Part shown: piece after piece, positions 39,170-48,072 of the stretch | Numbering within the stretch: the stretch's first letter is position 1 | Layout of the letters: each line of letters opens with the position of its first letter | From: Streptomyces sp. DH37 | GTDB lineage: Bacteria; Actinomycetota; Actinomycetes; Streptomycetales; Streptomycetaceae | Assembly (NCBI RefSeq): GCF_029813835.1 | Contig: NZ_JARVKV010000042.1 | Span: 1-56,634 of the forward strand | Length of the DNA stretch: 56,634 nucleotides | Reading direction: 5' to 3' | Program-made: the position numbers and the translations under genes | Notes under the pieces: model-generated | Seen by the model: the letters and a program-made list of their open reading frames with translations, nothing else | Databases searched by the model: none | What the model was told of the DNA's origin: nothing

Positions 39170-40380
39170 TGGAACGGACCCTCGTCGTCGTCGGATACGG
39201 CATGGTCGCCCACCGTCTGGTGGAGCGGCTGCGGGCGGACGATCCCGGCCGGCGCTGGCGGCTGGTCGTCCTGGGGGAGGAGCCGTGGCCCGCGTACGAC
39301 CGGGTCTCCCTCACCTCCCGTCTGGAGGGCCGGGACGCCCGGGACCTCCTGCTGGCCGGCCCCGAGCCGCTCCGCGCCCCCCGGGTGCGGCTGCGCCTCG
39401 GCACCCGTGTGGTCCGCGTGGACCGGCGGCGCGCGCGGGTGGTCGCCGCGGACGGCACCGCCTGGCGGTACGACGCGCTGGTGCTGGCCACCGGGGCGCG
39501 CCCTTTCGTGCCCCCGGTCCCGGGCCGCGACCTGCCGGGCTGCTTCACCTATCGCACCCTGGACGACCTCGAGGGGATCCGTGCCGCCGCGCGGCCCGGC
39601 GACCCGGCCGTCGTGATCGGCGGCGGACTGCTCGGGCTGGAGGCGGCGAACGGCCTGCGGGCACTGGGCATGCGCCCGCGGATCCTGGAGCAGGCGCCAT
39701 GGCCGATGCCGGCCCAGCTGGACGCACGCGGTGGTGAACTGCTCGCAGGGCTGGTGGGCGAGCGCGGCATCGCGGTGCGCTGCGGCGTCTCGGTCGGCTC
39801 GCTGCGCGCCGGCCCCGGCGGACGGGTGCGGTCCGTCGTGCTGCGTGACGGGACCGCCCTGGACGCCTCCCTGGTGGTGCTCGCCTCCGGTGTCCGGCCG
39901 CGCGACGAACTGGCCGGTGCCGCCGGTCTGGCCACGGGGGAGCGGGGCGGCTTCCTCGTCGACGAGCACTGCCGTACCGCCGATCCCCGCATATGGGCGG
40001 TCGGGGACTGCGCGGCGGCCGGGGGCCGCTCCTACGGACTGGTCGCACCCGGTTACCGCATGGCCGACACGGTGGCGGCCCAGCTGACCGGGGGAGCGGT
40101 GAGGCCGTTCACCGGCGCCGATCCGTCCGCGCGGCTGAAGCTGGCCGGGGTCCACGTCGCCGGCTTCGGCGACGCCCACGCACGCACCGCGGGGGCGGTG
40201 GAGTTCGCCGTCGAGGACCTCCGCGCGAGACGCTACGCCAAGCTCGTGCTGAGCGGGGACGGGGGTGTCCTCCTCGGCGGGGCGCTGGTCGGTGACACAG
40301 CGGCCTTCCCCGCGCTGCGGTCACTGGTGGGGAAGCGGCTGCCCGGCTCCGCCGACGCCCTGCTGGGCCGCCGACCCTGA
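39169..40380 (+). CDS. NirB-like FAD/NAD(P) oxidoreductase, lacking the siroheme domain
   Basis: A 403-residue flavoprotein with VVVGYGMVAHRLVERL at the N-terminus, TGARPFVPPVPG, VIGGGLLGLEAANGLRALG and AVGDCAAAGG. It matches the N-terminal half of NADH-dependent nitrite reductase NirB (~850 residues). The iron-sulfur and siroheme halves are absent and the gene stops cleanly. It might donate electrons to the nitrate reductase as a second reductase component, or serve a nitrite reductase encoded elsewhere. The ATG at 39169 overlaps the previous stop (TGATG); a GTG one codon earlier is an alternative. It closes the four-gene nitrate operon. Confidence 0.83.
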   Translation: MERTLVVVGYGMVAHRLVERLRADDPGRRWRLVVLGEEPWPAYDRVSLTSRLEGRDARDLLLAGPEPLRAPRVRLRLGTRVVRVDRRRARVVAADGTAWRYDALVLATGARPFVPPVPGRDLPGCFTYRTLDDLEGIRAAARPGDPAVVIGGGLLGLEAANGLRALGMRPRILEQAPWPMPAQLDARGGELLAGLVGERGIAVRCGVSVGSLRAGPGGRVRSVVLRDGTALDASLVVLASGVRPRDELAGAAGLATGERGGFLVDEHCRTADPRIWAVGDCAAAGGRSYGLVAPGYRMADTVAAQLTGGAVRPFTGADPSARLKLAGVHVAGFGDAHARTAGAVEFAVEDLRARRYAKLVLSGDGGVLLGGALVGDTAAFPALRSLVGKRLPGSADALLGRRP

Positions 40381-40486
40381 GCCTTCCGGCCCCCGGCGGG
40401 CGCTGGAAGGATGTGCGCGGCGAAGGGACCCGGGGGCGCCGGCCGGTGAGGGACCGGGGGCGAGCAGAGCGAGAAGGGGGAGCAGG

Positions 40487-42082
40487 ATGCGCTTCGGCGA
40501 TCGCGCCGTACCGCTTGGTGAGGAGGGTCCCGGCGCAGGCCGGGCCGCGGCGCCGGCGCGGGGTGACGAGCGCCGCCACCGCGGATCGCCGGGCGGCGGA
40601 CCCGCGGGAGGGACCGGGCACGACGGGAACGGCGCGCCGCACCCCGCGGACCACTCCGTCCGGCCCCCCGCGCCGGGCGTCCGCTTCCTCGACCTCCAAC
40701 TGGACCTGGACCTGCGCCGGCGGCACGGGCGTTCGGAGGAACTGGCCGCGGCGCTGCGCCGGGCCATCGACTCCGGGCGCCTGCGGCCGGGTACCCGTCT
40801 GCCCTCCACACGCGGCGTCGCTCAGGAACTGGGCCTGGCCCGGGGGACGGTCACCAGCGCCTACCGCCGGCTCGTCCTCGAAGGGCGCCTGGAGGCCGAG
40901 CAGGGCTCCGGGACCCGGGTGACCTCACCGCGCAGCGCCGCGCCGCCGGACACCTCGGCCGGCCCCGGCGCCAGGAACCCGTGGCGCTGGAACCTCAGGC
41001 CCGCGATGCCCGACGTGACGCTCTTCCCCAGGACGGCCTGGGTGAGGGCCACCCAGCGGGTGCTGCGCGAGGCGTCGGCGGAGGCTCTCGACTACGGGGA
41101 TCCCCGCGGCCGGCCGGAACTGCGCCAGGCGCTCGCCGACTACCTCGGCCGGGCGCGCGGGGTGGTTGCCCAGCCGGACCGGATCGTCGTCTGTCACGGC
41201 TTCACCCAGGCGATCGGTCTGCTGGCGAGGGTGCTGGCCGGTCACGGAGCCGGGAAGCTCGCGATCGAGGACCCGTCGTACCCGCTTTTCCGGAAAATCA
41301 TCCGGATGGCCGAACTCACCGCGCACCCGGTCGAGGTGGACGAACACGGGCTGCGGCCCGAGCTGCTGGACGCCGAGGCCGTGCTCGTGACTCCGATCCA
41401 CCAGTACCCGCTGGGGGTGTCGCTGTCCGAGGAGCGCCGCGAGCGGTTGCTGGCCTGGGCCCGCGCGACCGACTCGGTGATCGTGGAGGACGACTACGAC
41501 GGCGAGTTCCAGTACGGGAGGCGCCGGATCGGGACGCTCCAGGCACGGGAACCGTCTCGGGTCATATACGCCGGTACCACCAGCAAGACGCTCGCCCCCG
41601 GCCTGCGGCTGGCCTGGCTGGTGCTGCCCCCGGACTGGGTCGAGCCGGTCACGGCGGCCAAACGGATCGCCGACCAGCACTCCGCGGCGCTCACCCAGAT
41701 GGTGCTGGCGGAACTGATCACTTCGGGGGCGTACGACCGGCACGTGCGGCACTGCCGCAACCACTACCGGGGCAGGCGGGAGCAGTTGGGCGCGGCCCTC
41801 GCCGAAAGGGTGCCGCAGGTCCGTCTGCTGGGGGAGAACGCGGGGCTGCACGCCGTGGTGCACTGGCCGCAGGACGGCCCGTCGGAGCGCGAGGTGCTGC
41901 ACGCCGCCCGGCACGAGTCCCTGGCGGTCAGCGGCCTCGGGGAGTACTGCGTGGTGCCGGGCTCCCGGCCCCCCGGCCTGGTGGTCGGGTACGCGACCCC
42001 GCCGCGGCACGGCTACGCCGGGGCGCTGGAGTCCCTGACCAGAACACTCCGCCGCGCCTTCGGCACGTCGGGGAACCGATGA
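40487..42082 (+). CDS. MocR/PdxR-family regulator (GntR HTH fused to aminotransferase domain)
   Basis: A 531-residue protein. A ~65-residue disordered leader precedes a GntR winged HTH (RPGTRLPSTRGVAQELGLARG, residues ~105-140). A fold-type I aminotransferase-like domain follows, with the PLP Lys in YAGTTSKTLAPGLRLAWL and VEDDYDGEFQYG before it. MocR proteins sense PLP or an amino compound (PdxR, GabR, TauR). ATG 40487 follows AAGGGGGAGCAGG. No pdxS/T or gab genes are adjacent, so the target is unclear. It might control the nitrate operon upstream or the GlxA/DJ-1 group downstream, but neither is shown. Confidence 0.87.
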   Translation: MRFGDRAVPLGEEGPGAGRAAAPARGDERRHRGSPGGGPAGGTGHDGNGAPHPADHSVRPPAPGVRFLDLQLDLDLRRRHGRSEELAAALRRAIDSGRLRPGTRLPSTRGVAQELGLARGTVTSAYRRLVLEGRLEAEQGSGTRVTSPRSAAPPDTSAGPGARNPWRWNLRPAMPDVTLFPRTAWVRATQRVLREASAEALDYGDPRGRPELRQALADYLGRARGVVAQPDRIVVCHGFTQAIGLLARVLAGHGAGKLAIEDPSYPLFRKIIRMAELTAHPVEVDEHGLRPELLDAEAVLVTPIHQYPLGVSLSEERRERLLAWARATDSVIVEDDYDGEFQYGRRRIGTLQAREPSRVIYAGTTSKTLAPGLRLAWLVLPPDWVEPVTAAKRIADQHSAALTQMVLAELITSGAYDRHVRHCRNHYRGRREQLGAALAERVPQVRLLGENAGLHAVVHWPQDGPSEREVLHAARHESLAVSGLGEYCVVPGSRPPGLVVGYATPPRHGYAGALESLTRTLRRAFGTSGNR

Positions 42083-42413
42083 AGGGGTGACGTCTCCCCG
42101 GCCCCCGCGGGGCCGCCTTGCCGGGCGGCCGGTGTCCCCGGTGCCCGGGGAGGCCTCCACGCCACGCTTCCGGTGACCGCGGCCGCAGGCCCCTCGTACG
42201 GGAATCCGGGAGCGTGCTTCTCCCGCTCCTCGTCGGTCAGGCCCCCACCCGCTGTCCGGCAGGCCGCGGCGAAGGGGCCGGCCGCGACGGCGGGGCGGGC
42301 CCCCGGACGCGCCCACCGGGGACCCCGGGCCCGCTGAAGCCCCGCACCACACCGCCACGGCCACCGCGGGCCCCCTGCCCGCACCGACCGGCCCTCTTCT
42401 AGGCTCCGTTGGC
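42083..42413. other. Intergenic region after the MocR gene
   Basis: Nothing coding is apparent in these 331 bases. A short perfect hairpin (GGCCGCC at 42111-42117 with GGCGGCC at 42124-42130) may terminate the MocR transcript. The remainder should hold the promoter of the GlxA-type gene. Confidence 0.4.
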
Positions 42414-43361
42414 ATGCATGCTGTCGCGGTCCTCGCGCTGGAGGGAGTGTCGGCCCTCGACCTCTCCATCCCCTGTCAGGTGTTCGCCTTCGTGTCGTGT
42501 CCGGATGGCTCGCCGGCCTACGACGTGCGGGTCTGCGCCGACCGGTCGGTGACCGCGACGGCCGGTCCGTCGCGGCCGTTCCGGGTCTCCTCCGCGTACG
42601 GCTGGGGTGATGTCCGCGCCGCGGACACCGTCATCGTTCCCGGGGTCCCCGCCGATCACGTGCCGCATCCGCGCGTGGTGCGGGTCCTGCGGGAGGCGGC
42701 GGCCCGCGGGGCGCGGATCGCCTCCATCTGCACGGGGGCCTTCGTCCTCGCGCACGCCGGGCTCCTTCGGGGGCGGCGCGCCACCACGCACTGGCGGTTC
42801 GCCGACGCGCTGGCCGAACGGTATCCGGAGACGGACGTCGACCCGTCCGTGCTGTACGTCGACGAAGGGCAGGTGCTCACCTCCGCCGGAATCGCCGCCG
42901 GCCTCGACCTGTGCCTGCACATGATCCGCGTCGACCACGGCGCGGCCGTCGCCGCCCACGCCGCGCGGATGCTGGTGATGCCACCGCAGCGCACCGGCGG
43001 CCAAGCGCAGTTCATCGAGTACCGCACGCCCCAGGACGACTCCCTGGACCTCGGCCCCACGCTCCAGTGGATGCGCGGCAAGCTGAGCGAACCCCTCAGC
43101 CTCGCCGACATCGCCGCCCACGCCATGATGAGCCGGCGCAGCCTGGCGCGGCACTTCCGCGCCCAGACGGGCACCACGCCGCTGCGCTGGCTGCTCGCCC
43201 AGCGCCTCCAACGCGCCCGGGAACTGCTGGAGACGACGTCCCTGCCGCTGACGGCGGTGGCCGAGGCGACCGGGTTCGGATCCCTGGAGACCCTGCGCCA
43301 CCACTTCACCCGCCAGGTCGGCACGACCCCCTCCGCCTACCGGGCGGCCTTCCACGCGTGA
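42414..43361 (+). CDS. GlxA-type AraC regulator with DJ-1/PfpI domain
   Basis: A 315-residue regulator. The DJ-1/PfpI domain (residues ~1-185) keeps the nucleophile elbow ASICTGAFVLAHAGLL with Cys. The C-terminal AraC domain has SLADIAAHAMMSRRSLARHF and LTAVAEATGFGSLETLRHHF as its two HTH units. It lies directly upstream of three free-standing DJ-1/PfpI genes, which it probably regulates (inference). It is a relative of the regulator at 7456, but that one has lost the Cys. A small hairpin separates it from the next gene. Confidence 0.9.
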   Translation: MHAVAVLALEGVSALDLSIPCQVFAFVSCPDGSPAYDVRVCADRSVTATAGPSRPFRVSSAYGWGDVRAADTVIVPGVPADHVPHPRVVRVLREAAARGARIASICTGAFVLAHAGLLRGRRATTHWRFADALAERYPETDVDPSVLYVDEGQVLTSAGIAAGLDLCLHMIRVDHGAAVAAHAARMLVMPPQRTGGQAQFIEYRTPQDDSLDLGPTLQWMRGKLSEPLSLADIAAHAMMSRRSLARHFRAQTGTTPLRWLLAQRLQRARELLETTSLPLTAVAEATGFGSLETLRHHFTRQVGTTPSAYRAAFHA

Positions 43362-43416
43362 GCAGGGCGCGCCTCCCGGACGGCGTGGCCGTATCTTGCG
43401 CACCGTAGGCACGCAC

Positions 43417-43438
43417 GCCGGTGCCGCCAAGCACCGGC
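43417..43438 (+). terminator. Short terminator after the GlxA-type gene
   Basis: Perfect 8-base arms at 43417-43424 and 43431-43438 with a 6-base loop, 56 bases past the stop. Confidence 0.5.
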
Positions 43439-43515
43439 CGCCGGAAGACTGAACGCGTTCCCGCGCCCCGGCCCCGGCCGGGACCGCGCCGCCCACGTCT
43501 TCGCGGAGGCCCCCC

Positions 43516-44166
43516 ATGCCGTTCCCGTCCGGAACCACCGCGCCCTCCCCGCCCCCCGCCTCCCGGCCCGCGCGGCGACTGCGCGTGCACACCGTGCTCT
43601 ACGACGGCGTCGAGGAACAGGACTTCGCCGGTCACGTCGAGGTGTTCGGCATCGCCGGCCGGGAGCGGATCGCGCAGTCCTTCGTCACCGCCGACGGCGC
43701 CCGCCGGGTGAGGACGTCCGCCGGGATGGAGATCGTGTGCCGGGACCCCTGGTCCCCCCGCTCGGCCGACCTGATCATCGTCCCCGGCGCCGGGTACGGC
43801 GACGGCTCCCCGCTTCAGCGGGAGACGCAGCGCGGTGTCCTGCCCGGCGCGCTGGCCGCGGCCCGCCGGGACGGTCTGGTCCTCGGGGCCGTGTGCACCG
43901 GCACCATGCTGCTGTCCGCCGCGGGCATCACCGCCGGCCGCCCCTGCACCACGCACCACATCGCCCTGGACGACCTGCGCGCGCAGGGCGGGCGCGTGGT
44001 CGCGGGCCGGGTCGTCGACGACGGCGACCTCGTCACCTGCGGAGGCGTCACCTCCGGCATCGACCTGGCGCTCTGGCTCCTGGAGCGGTTCTTCGGCGCG
44101 GACACGGCCCTCTTCGCCGAGGAGGTCCTGGAGTACGAACGCCGGGGCACCGTGAACGTGACCTGA
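43516..44166 (+). CDS. DJ-1/PfpI-family protein, first of three
   Basis: A 216-residue protein with a Pro-rich ~20-residue leader and then a DJ-1 fold. It has VHTVLYDGVEEQDFAGHVEV (acidic Glu/Asp near the nucleophile), LIIVPGAGYGDG and the elbow GAVCTGTMLLSAAG with Cys. Start ATG 43516 follows GGAGG. The family includes isonitrile hydratases, glyoxalase III and protein deglycases, plus many uncharacterised members. It closely resembles the third gene of the array (both read LLSAAGITAGRPCTTHH), so those two are recent paralogues. No signal peptide is visible, so it should be cytosolic. Confidence 0.87.
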   Translation: MPFPSGTTAPSPPPASRPARRLRVHTVLYDGVEEQDFAGHVEVFGIAGRERIAQSFVTADGARRVRTSAGMEIVCRDPWSPRSADLIIVPGAGYGDGSPLQRETQRGVLPGALAAARRDGLVLGAVCTGTMLLSAAGITAGRPCTTHHIALDDLRAQGGRVVAGRVVDDGDLVTCGGVTSGIDLALWLLERFFGADTALFAEEVLEYERRGTVNVT

Positions 44167-44253
44167 GCACCGCGCCACCCGCCCGCCACGGCACACGGTC
44201 CCGCCCCGCCCGGACTCCGCCCGGCCCGCCACGCGACACCGAGGAGCCCACCC

Positions 44254-44862
44254 ATGACCACGTACGGCGTCCTGCTCTTCCCCACCGCCGAGGAACTCGA
44301 CTTCACCGGCCCCTTCGAGGTCTTCGCCACCTCCGCCGAACTGCGCGACGGCGCCGACACCGCCCTGCTCGTCGCCGAGCGCGGCGACCCGGTCCGCTGC
44401 GCCAACGGCATGCGCGTCCTGCCCGACCACACCCTGGACGACCACCCGCCGCTGGACGTGCTGCTCGTCCCGGGCGGCTCCGGGGCCCGGGAGGCCGAGC
44501 CGCACAACGCGCGCGTGACCGACTGGCTCGCCGACCGGGCCGCGCGGGCCCACTGGACCGTCGGCGTCTGCACCGGCGCCTTCCTCCTGCACGCCGCCGG
44601 ACCCGCCCGCGGCCGCCGCGTCGCCACCCACTGGCGGTACGAGGCGGCGCTCGCGGCGCGCGGCGACGTCACCGTCGTGTCCGACGCCCGCTACGTCGTC
44701 GACGGCCGGCTGCTCACCAGCCAGGGCGTCTCCGCCGGCATCGACAGCGCCCTCTGGCTCGTCGGCCACCTGCACGGCCGCGACCACGCGCGTGCGGTAC
44801 GGCGCGCCCTCCAGTACGAACCGGCGCCCCCGTACCTCGCGGACGAGCCGCTCGCCCGCTGA
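44254..44862 (+). CDS. DJ-1/PfpI-family protein, second of three
   Basis: A 202-residue DJ-1-fold protein starting MTTYGVLLFPTAEELDFTGP, with VLLVPGGSGAREAE and the nucleophile elbow VGVCTGAFLLHAAGPARGRR, followed by ATHWRYEAAL. The YGVLLF/FDFTGP start and CTGAFLL elbow resemble the isonitrile-hydratase-like branch (InhA) and the sensor domains of GlxA regulators. It differs clearly from its two neighbours, so the array was not built by one simple duplication. It starts 87 bases after the previous stop, with GAGGAG about eight bases before the ATG. Substrate unknown. Confidence 0.87.
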   Translation: MTTYGVLLFPTAEELDFTGPFEVFATSAELRDGADTALLVAERGDPVRCANGMRVLPDHTLDDHPPLDVLLVPGGSGAREAEPHNARVTDWLADRAARAHWTVGVCTGAFLLHAAGPARGRRVATHWRYEAALAARGDVTVVSDARYVVDGRLLTSQGVSAGIDSALWLVGHLHGRDHARAVRRALQYEPAPPYLADEPLAR

Positions 44863-44911
44863 CGGGCCGGCGCACCGGCCCACCGACCCCACCACGAGAA
44901 GAGGTCATCCC

Positions 44912-45646
44912 GTGAACCGACGTACTCTGCTGCGCACCGCCACGGCCCTGGGAGCCGCGGGTCTGGCGACCGGCGTCCCCCTCGACGCGGCCACCGCGGC
45001 TCCCGCGCCCCCCTCCCCGTCCCGTGACCCGCTCCGCGTGCACGTCGTGCTGTTCCCGGGCGTGGAGGAACTCGACCTCGCCGCCCCCTACGAGGTGTTC
45101 AGCGCCTCCGACTACTTCACCGACCGCGGCGTGGAGGTCCGATACGTCGCCCTCGACGGCCCCCGCGCGATCACCGCCGCCTTCGGCACCCGGCTCCGCG
45201 CCGACCGGGGCTGGGCCCCGCAGGAGGCGGACCTCCTGGTGGTCCCCGGCGGCGGGTACGCCCGCAGGGAGGACCCCGGGGTCTGGGCGGAGATCCGGCG
45301 CGGCGCCCTGCCCCGGGCTCTGGCCGAGGCACGCCGGCCGGGGCTGACCGTCGCCGCCCTGTGCACCGGTGTGATGCTGCTGTCCGCCGCCGGCATCACC
45401 GCCGGCCGCCCCTGCACCACCCACCACCGGGCCCGCGCCGACCTCGAGCGGCAGGGGGGTGTGCTGAAGAACGCGCGCGTCGTCGACGACGGCGACCTGG
45501 TGACCGCCGGCGGCGTCACCTCCGGCCTCGACCTCGCCCTGTGGCTGGTCCGCCGCGAACTGGGCGTCGACGCCGCGCTGGGACTGGAAGCCATGCTGGA
45601 GTACGAGGCCCGCGGAACGGTGTGGACACCTCCCTCGCCTTCCTGA
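44912..45646 (+). CDS. Tat-exported DJ-1/PfpI-family protein, third of three
   Basis: A 244-residue protein. GTG 44912 (RBS GAGAAGAGG) opens a twin-arginine-like signal: NRRTLLRTATALGAAGLATG, then an Ala-rich region ending around residue 33. The mature part is a complete DJ-1 fold with VHVVLFPGVEELDLAAPYEV, LLVVPGGGYAR and AALCTGVMLLSAAGITAGRP. It is a near paralogue of the first gene of the array. DJ-1 proteins are normally cytosolic, so a folded, exported member is unusual. It may detoxify or sense small reactive compounds outside the membrane (inference). A longer open frame upstream is not preferred because it destroys the signal peptide. Confidence 0.86.
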   Translation: MNRRTLLRTATALGAAGLATGVPLDAATAAPAPPSPSRDPLRVHVVLFPGVEELDLAAPYEVFSASDYFTDRGVEVRYVALDGPRAITAAFGTRLRADRGWAPQEADLLVVPGGGYARREDPGVWAEIRRGALPRALAEARRPGLTVAALCTGVMLLSAAGITAGRPCTTHHRARADLERQGGVLKNARVVDDGDLVTAGGVTSGLDLALWLVRRELGVDAALGLEAMLEYEARGTVWTPPSPS

Positions 45647-45938
45647 CCCCTGACAGCGGCCCGGTCGGCGGCACGACGCCGCGCGTCGGGGCTCATGGGC
45701 GGAGCGGTGGCCCCTCCCGCCGTGGGAGGGTCCACCATGGTGGGGTGCACGACGAACTTCCGGCCGTCGGGCCCCACACCCGCCCGCCCCTGGTCCACAG
45801 CGCGCTCCTCGCCCTCATCCACGAGCGTGAACCACGCCCCCGGGCACCCGTGCGCGGGGTCTGTCCCGTCGGGCCGGCGGAGGCACCGCGGGAAGGACTG
45901 GCGACCCGGCCGACCGTCCCCGTTCAGGAGAGCACGGC

Positions 45939-46952
45939 ATGATGAGGGTGGGGGGCGTCGACGCCCGCGGTACGCATCACTGCGAGACGTCGACTCTGGG
46001 GGTGCTGCTGCGGCACGAGGGAATCGATCTGTCCGAGCCCATGCTCTTCGGCCTCGGTTCCGGTCTGTCCTTCATCTACTGGGACGGCAAGAACATGGAC
46101 TTCCCCTTCCTCGGGGGGCGGGTCAAGCCCTTCGAGCTCACGAGGAACCTGGCCGCCCGGCTCGGGCTGGAGCTCGCGGTCCAGGAGACCACCTCTCCCC
46201 GCAGGGCGTGGGAGAACGTGGCAGCCGCCATCGCCGCCGGTCACCCCGTCGGACTGCAGCTCGACAGCCACCACCTCGACTACTTCGGGTCGAAGGCGCA
46301 CTTCGGCGGTCATGTCGTCGCCATGTACGGCTACGACGACCACGACGCCTACCTGGTGGACACCGACCAGCAAGGCGGAGCGGTGTCCACCAGCCTGGCC
46401 GGCCTCGCCCGGGCCAGGGCCGCGCGCGGCCCGATGACCGCCAGGCACCGGTCCTTCACCCTCACCGCTCCGAAGAGCCTGCCTCCCCCGCAGGTCCGGA
46501 TCATCGCCGCCATCACCGCCTGCGCCGACGCCTTCCTCGACCCGCCCATCGCCAACCTCGGCCACCGGGGCATCGAGAAGGCCGGCAAGCTGGTGCGCAC
46601 ATGGCTCCAGCGCACTGACGACCCGCGGCGGGACCTGCCGCAGGCCGCCCTCCTGATGGAGAAGGCCGGCACCGGAGGCGCCCTGTTCCGCAACCTCTAC
46701 CGCGACTTCCTCGCCGAGTGCACCCGACTGCTCGACAGCAGGAACCTGCGCACCGGCCATCGGTTGTACGCCGAGGCGGCCACCTTGTGGACCGAAGTCG
46801 CCGCACTGATCACAAGGGCCGGTGAATCAGGCGATGCGCAGTACCTCGTACGGGCAGGCGCCGTTCTCCGCGATCTCTCACGCATGGAGCGCGAGGCCAT
46901 GCAGGCGCTGAGTCGCCTGGGCAGCGAGGCGCCCGGCGCGATCCAGCCCTGA
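45939..46952 (+). CDS. BtrH-like N-terminal domain/DUF4872 protein
   Basis: A 337-residue protein. Residues ~1-150 match the BtrH-N domain, a papain-like fold with HHCETSTLGVLLRHEGI (candidate Cys), LDSHHLDYFG and GHVVAMYGYDDHDAYLVDTD (His-Asp). The remaining helical half (IRIIAAITACADAFLDPPIA, then EKAGTGGALFRNLYRDFL) fits DUF4872. BtrH transfers the acyl side chain from its carrier protein to the aminoglycoside in butirosin biosynthesis. Here no carrier protein or aminoglycoside gene is near. It could be a stand-alone acyltransferase or peptidase, or peptide-cluster maturation enzyme. ATG 45939 follows AGGAG; a second ATG is the next codon. Confidence 0.75.
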   Translation: MMRVGGVDARGTHHCETSTLGVLLRHEGIDLSEPMLFGLGSGLSFIYWDGKNMDFPFLGGRVKPFELTRNLAARLGLELAVQETTSPRRAWENVAAAIAAGHPVGLQLDSHHLDYFGSKAHFGGHVVAMYGYDDHDAYLVDTDQQGGAVSTSLAGLARARAARGPMTARHRSFTLTAPKSLPPPQVRIIAAITACADAFLDPPIANLGHRGIEKAGKLVRTWLQRTDDPRRDLPQAALLMEKAGTGGALFRNLYRDFLAECTRLLDSRNLRTGHRLYAEAATLWTEVAALITRAGESGDAQYLVRAGAVLRDLSRMEREAMQALSRLGSEAPGAIQP

Positions 46953-47156
46953 CGTTCTCCGAGGAACCCCCGTCCTCCGAACACCGCTCCACGGGGCCGC
47001 CCGGACCCCCGCAGCGTCTTCGGGAACCCCTTCAAAGACCGAGTCCGCTCAACGACCTCGGACCACCGTTCGCCGGCATGGTCCGAAGCCATGGCGGCCC
47101 CCGAACCGACCGACGAGCCGGGCCCGCTCGTCACCGAACCACCCGTCCGCACCGGA

Positions 47157-47296
47157 ATCAGGATCGGACACGCCCGGGTCTCGACCGGCGAGCAGAAGCT
47201 CGAACGACGGTTCCACGCGCTCACCGCCGGTGCCGGAGGATCCTCGCGGGCGAGAAGCCGGGCAGGAACGCGCTCCGCCCGGGGCCGGCGGCGTGA
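47157..47296 (+). pseudogene. Serine resolvase N-terminal fragment, frameshifted
   Basis: IRIGHARVSTGEQKLERRFH starting at 47157 is the N-terminus of a resolvase/invertase catalytic domain (nucleophile Ser in RVST). At about 47230 the similarity moves one frame to CRRILAGEKPGRNALRP and ends at a stop at 47294-47296. Intact relatives read on as ..AAGCRRIFAEKKSGKNALRPEL.., so one base appears missing and the rest of the gene is gone. It is a relic of a transposon resolvase. Confidence 0.65.
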
Positions 47297-47374
47297 CCGG
47301 CTCGCCGCCCGGCAGGCCTCGTCCGCCCTGTCCCCGGACACCGCATCCCGGCATCCGGCGGGGGAGAGGCGCCC

Positions 47375-47694
47375 GTGGCCGCGCCCGGCGTGGTCCGGGT
47401 GCCGGGGCCGGAACCGGACTGGCAGCCCGTGACCGTCCCGCCGTACCAGGCGGGCCTGAGCCCTGCCGTCCGGCGCCGTCTGCGGCAGACCGCCTCCGCC
47501 CTCCACGAGCCGGTCGCCGGACTGACGCCGCCGCTGGAGGCACTGGCAGCCCGGCTGCGGCTGGGCGGGGAGCGCACCCGGGGGACCCCGGTCCGGGCAA
47601 GGGCTGCACGTTCGTGTGGGTCGACCGGGAGTTCAGGACGCCGACGGCGCGCGGCCATGGCGAACGGTCCGCGACGCCTGCCCGGGCGGTCAGG
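47375..47694 (+). pseudogene. Degenerate ORF, unknown family
   Basis: GTG 47375 has a good RBS (GGGGGAGAGG) and strong codon bias for ~75 codons (VPGPEPDWQPVTVPPYQAGL, then LSPAVRRRLRQTASALHEP). Coding-like peptide then continues in a second frame (GKGCTFVWVDREFRTP) and a third (GARPWRTVRDACPGGQV) up to the toxin gene's stop. At least two frameshifts are implied. I do not recognise the family. It appears to be part of the same decayed element as the resolvase pieces. Confidence 0.3.
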
Positions 47695-48072
47695 TCAGAT
47701 GCGCCAGGTGCGGATGCGGTCGGCCACCTGGTAGACGGTCGTCTTGCGGTCCTGGATGGCGCGGACCAGGTCCACCAGTGCCCCGTACGGGGGGTCGATG
47801 CCCTGGCCGCAGGCGTGCATGTAGGCGGCCGCGACCTGGCAGGCGTACAGGCTGTTGCGGTGGGGCAGCGGTTCCAGTCGCACCAGGGTGTGCAGCAGGG
47901 AGGCCGCCCGCCAGGCCGGGTCCGGGTCGGTGGCGTCCGGGTGGGGGATGCGGGTCTTGTGGCGGGCCACGGCCGCGACCAGGGCCGAGTAGTCGGCCAC
48001 CGACAGATCCTCGGGCACGGCCCTCTCCTGGATGTCCAGCAGCCAGGAGACGTCGATGTACAGCGGGTTCAT
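47695..48072 (-). CDS. Fic/Doc-like toxin of a toxin-antitoxin pair
   Basis: A 125-residue helical protein of the Streptomyces Fic-family toxin group. RAASLLHTLVRLEPLPHRNSLYACQVAAAYMHACG occupies the place of the Fic core, shown here only for its ends: the canonical HPFxxGN(K/R)R motif is not present, and PLPHRNSLYA is the closest stretch. Its start codon overlaps the antitoxin stop (TGATG), the standard coupling. Doc phosphorylates EF-Tu; whether this degenerate form has any transferase activity is unclear. It appears intact although it is surrounded by decayed mobile-element genes. Confidence 0.72.
   Translation of the reverse strand: MNPLYIDVSWLLDIQERAVPEDLSVADYSALVAAVARHKTRIPHPDATDPDPAWRAASLLHTLVRLEPLPHRNSLYACQVAAAYMHACGQGIDPPYGALVDLVRAIQDRKTTVYQVADRIRTWRI

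Noticed and set aside
45695..46618. 307-codon plus-strand ORF overlapping the BtrH-like gene
   Set aside because: Shadow frame; the BtrH-like frame has an RBS and conserved catalytic-type blocks.
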